5,978 nucleotides of DNA from an uncultured Oscillospiraceae bacterium (GTDB taxonomy: Bacteria; Bacillota; Clostridia; Oscillospirales; Acutalibacteraceae), in NCBI GenBank assembly GCA_900550315.1, contig URRK01000109.1, positions 1 to 5,978 on the forward strand, in the 5' to 3' direction. The notes under the pieces are model-generated. The model ran no database searches. It worked only from the letters and a program-made list of their open reading frames with translations, and was not told where the DNA came from. The translations under genes were made by a program, and so were the position numbers. How positions within the stretch are numbered: the stretch's first letter is position 1; each line of letters begins with the position of its first letter. Below, piece after piece: positions 4,662 to 5,978 of the stretch.

Positions 4662-5978
4662 CTAAAGCAGGCTTAATTGGTCGCCCTGCTCCTCGGCCGT
4701 TTTTACGCTGCCGGCAGCGGGCAGGGTTTTGGTGCGGTAACGGTGCGGTTTTTGCAGCATACCCTCGGTGTAGGGCTGCACGCTAAGCACCCGCTGGCCG
4801 CGTTTTTGCGTCATAACCGCTACGCCGCTGTTGTTTTTGGTTGTTTTGGTGGCCAGCGCCCCGGTGTGCAGCAGCAGCATACGCCCGTTGGTAGAGGTTA
4901 ACAGCACCTCGCCCTCCTGCTGCAAATGCAAAATGCTGTGCAGGGGGAATTTATCGGTATACGCTTTAATTAATTTTTTGCGGTTGGTTTTGGTTTGGTA
5001 GGCGGCTAAATCTATTTTAGCTACGCGCCCGTTTTCAAAAACAAACAGTAAAAAGCCCTTATAGTCGGTGGTCGCAATCATGGCAACGGTGTGCTCGTCG
5101 TTTTCCATTTCCAGCTTAGCGGGCAAATACTCACCCAGCAGGCTGGCCTTTCCGTCAGAAAAATCGGTTGCTTTTGCCTTGTACACCTGGCACTTGTTGG
5201 TAAAAAACAGCAGCTCGGCGTTGTTGGAGGAAAGCAGCTCTGTTTGCACCGCGTCGCCCTCTTTTAGCTTTTGCTCGCCGCTCATGCGCAGCGATTGCGG
5301 GGTAATTTTTTTAAAGTAGCCCTGTTGCGTGTAAAACAAATGCACCGGCGAGGTATCTACCGGTTCTTCCTCGGCCTCGGTCGAAAGGTCTACATCGTAA
5401 AGCACGGCGGTTTTACGCGGCTGGGCGTGTTTTTTTATAACGCCCTCCAGCTCTTTTACAATAATGCTGTTAATGCGGCGCTTGCTTTGCAGCGTTTCGG
5501 TTAAATCGGCCACCTGCGCCTCTAACTGCTCAATATCGCTTAACCGGTTCATAATATATTCCCGGTTTAAGTGGCGCAATTTAATTTCGGCTACATATTC
5601 GGCTTGAATTTGGTCTATGCCAAAGCCGATCATTAAATTCGGCACCACCTCTTTTTCCTCGGCGGTCTCGCGAATAATTTTAATGGCTTTATCAATATCC
5701 AGTAAAATTTTTTCTAAGCCCTTTAGCAGGTGCAGCCGGTCTTTGGCCTTATTCAGCGAAAAATAAACGCGGCGGCGCACACACTCCCGCCGAAAAGCAA
5801 TCCACTCGTTTAAAATTTCGCGAATACCCATAACCTTAGGGGAGCCGGCAATTAAAATGTTAAAATTGCAGGAAAAAGTATCCTGCAGCGGCGTCATTTT
5901 AAACAAGCGGTTCATCAGCCGCTCCGGGTCGGCACCGCGCTTTAAGTCGATCGTCAGCTTGAGGCCGGAGAGGTCGGT
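4662..5978 (-). CDS. parC: Type IIA DNA topoisomerase subunit A, ParC-like (topoisomerase IV A), N-terminal part outside the window
   Basis: 438 codons are visible, open to the right edge. The ATG at 5915 is internal, because the 21 codons before it already match the family (...LTIDLKRGADPERL, then MNRLFKMTPLQDTFSCN). Counting from the first visible codon: end of the tower and core (1-60, with the GyrA/ParC-type 'LFKMTPLQ.TF..N'), FRRECVRRRV (62-71) leading into the C-gate coiled coil (about 70-190, with QAEYVAEIKLRHLNREYI 125-142), and a beta-pinwheel C-terminal domain with about five blade-like repeats (about 212-225, 254-269, 308-323, 356-370, 384-400). The catalytic tyrosine lies outside. 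No QRRGGKG-type GyrA box is seen; a basic NRKKL (332-336) sits between blades. That favours topoisomerase IV, which unlinks daughter chromosomes with ParE, over gyrase. Clostridial A subunits are often annotated loosely, so gyrA-type naming remains possible. The protein ends in DQLSLL, resembling a sliding-clamp-binding motif. Stop is TAG. Subunit A family is near certain; ParC rather than GyrA about 0.7. Confidence 0.93.
   Translation of the reverse strand, partial: TDLSGLKLTIDLKRGADPERLMNRLFKMTPLQDTFSCNFNILIAGSPKVMGIREILNEWIAFRRECVRRRVYFSLNKAKDRLHLLKGLEKILLDIDKAIKIIRETAEEKEVVPNLMIGFGIDQIQAEYVAEIKLRHLNREYIMNRLSDIEQLEAQVADLTETLQSKRRINSIIVKELEGVIKKHAQPRKTAVLYDVDLSTEAEEEPVDTSPVHLFYTQQGYFKKITPQSLRMSGEQKLKEGDAVQTELLSSNNAELLFFTNKCQVYKAKATDFSDGKASLLGEYLPAKLEMENDEHTVAMIATTDYKGFLLFVFENGRVAKIDLAAYQTKTNRKKLIKAYTDKFPLHSILHLQQEGEVLLTSTNGRMLLLHTGALATKTTKNNSGVAVMTQKRGQRVLSVQPYTEGMLQKPHRYRTKTLPAAGSVKTAEEQGDQLSLL

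Noticed and set aside
4662..5915. Treating the ATG at 5915 as the start of the topoisomerase gene
   Set aside because: The frame stays open to the right edge and the 21 upstream codons match the conserved GyrA/ParC core, so this Met is internal and the gene is cut by the window.
1..5978. tRNA, rRNA, CRISPR array, insertion sequence or attachment site
   Set aside because: No cloverleaf with a CCA end, no rRNA signature, no regularly spaced repeats, no transposase and no terminal inverted repeats with target duplications were seen on either strand.

Overview
The window looks like chromosomal housekeeping DNA from a Gram-positive clostridium, most likely an Oscillospiraceae/Ruminococcaceae-type gut anaerobe. 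This rests on protein style rather than on a marker gene: a valyl-tRNA synthetase with extra CxxC pairs, a type II topoisomerase A subunit of clostridial ParC-like type, a GuaB N-terminus of the clostridial form, sigma-A-like TTGACA/TATAAT promoters and GGAGG-type ribosome binding sites. There is no sign of phage, transposon, CRISPR or recent transfer.

All four protein genes lie on the minus strand, so they are read from high to low coordinates. They are the C-terminal part of a ParC-like topoisomerase subunit (4662 to the right edge, start outside), valS (1505-4153), folC (134-1417) and the first 17 codons of guaB (1-52, running off the left edge). valS has its own promoter (-35 at 4232-4237, -10 at 4209-4214) and probably carries folC as the second gene of an operon. 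An 87-base gap with a GC-rich hairpin separates the two. guaB has its own consensus promoter just past the folC stop.

The least ordinary part is the 508-base gap between the topoisomerase gene and valS. It contains what looks like an independent noncoding RNA gene on the PLUS strand, about 4315-4540. It has a TATAAT -10 box exactly placed for a start at G4315, a 7-bp closing helix joining the first and last bases of the RNA body, three further nested long-range helices, an apical hairpin, and a GC-rich terminator with a seven-T tract. The rod shape and the body length of about 190 nt resemble 6S RNA, but I cannot assign a family from sequence alone. Between this RNA and the topoisomerase stop codon lies a set of overlapping inverted repeats, plus an A/T-rich hairpin and U-tract that may end the topoisomerase transcript.

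Functionally the protein genes are core metabolism and information processing: chromosome decatenation and supercoil control, valine tRNA charging, folate polyglutamylation and guanine nucleotide synthesis. The valS-folC adjacency is common in Firmicutes and does not imply a shared pathway.
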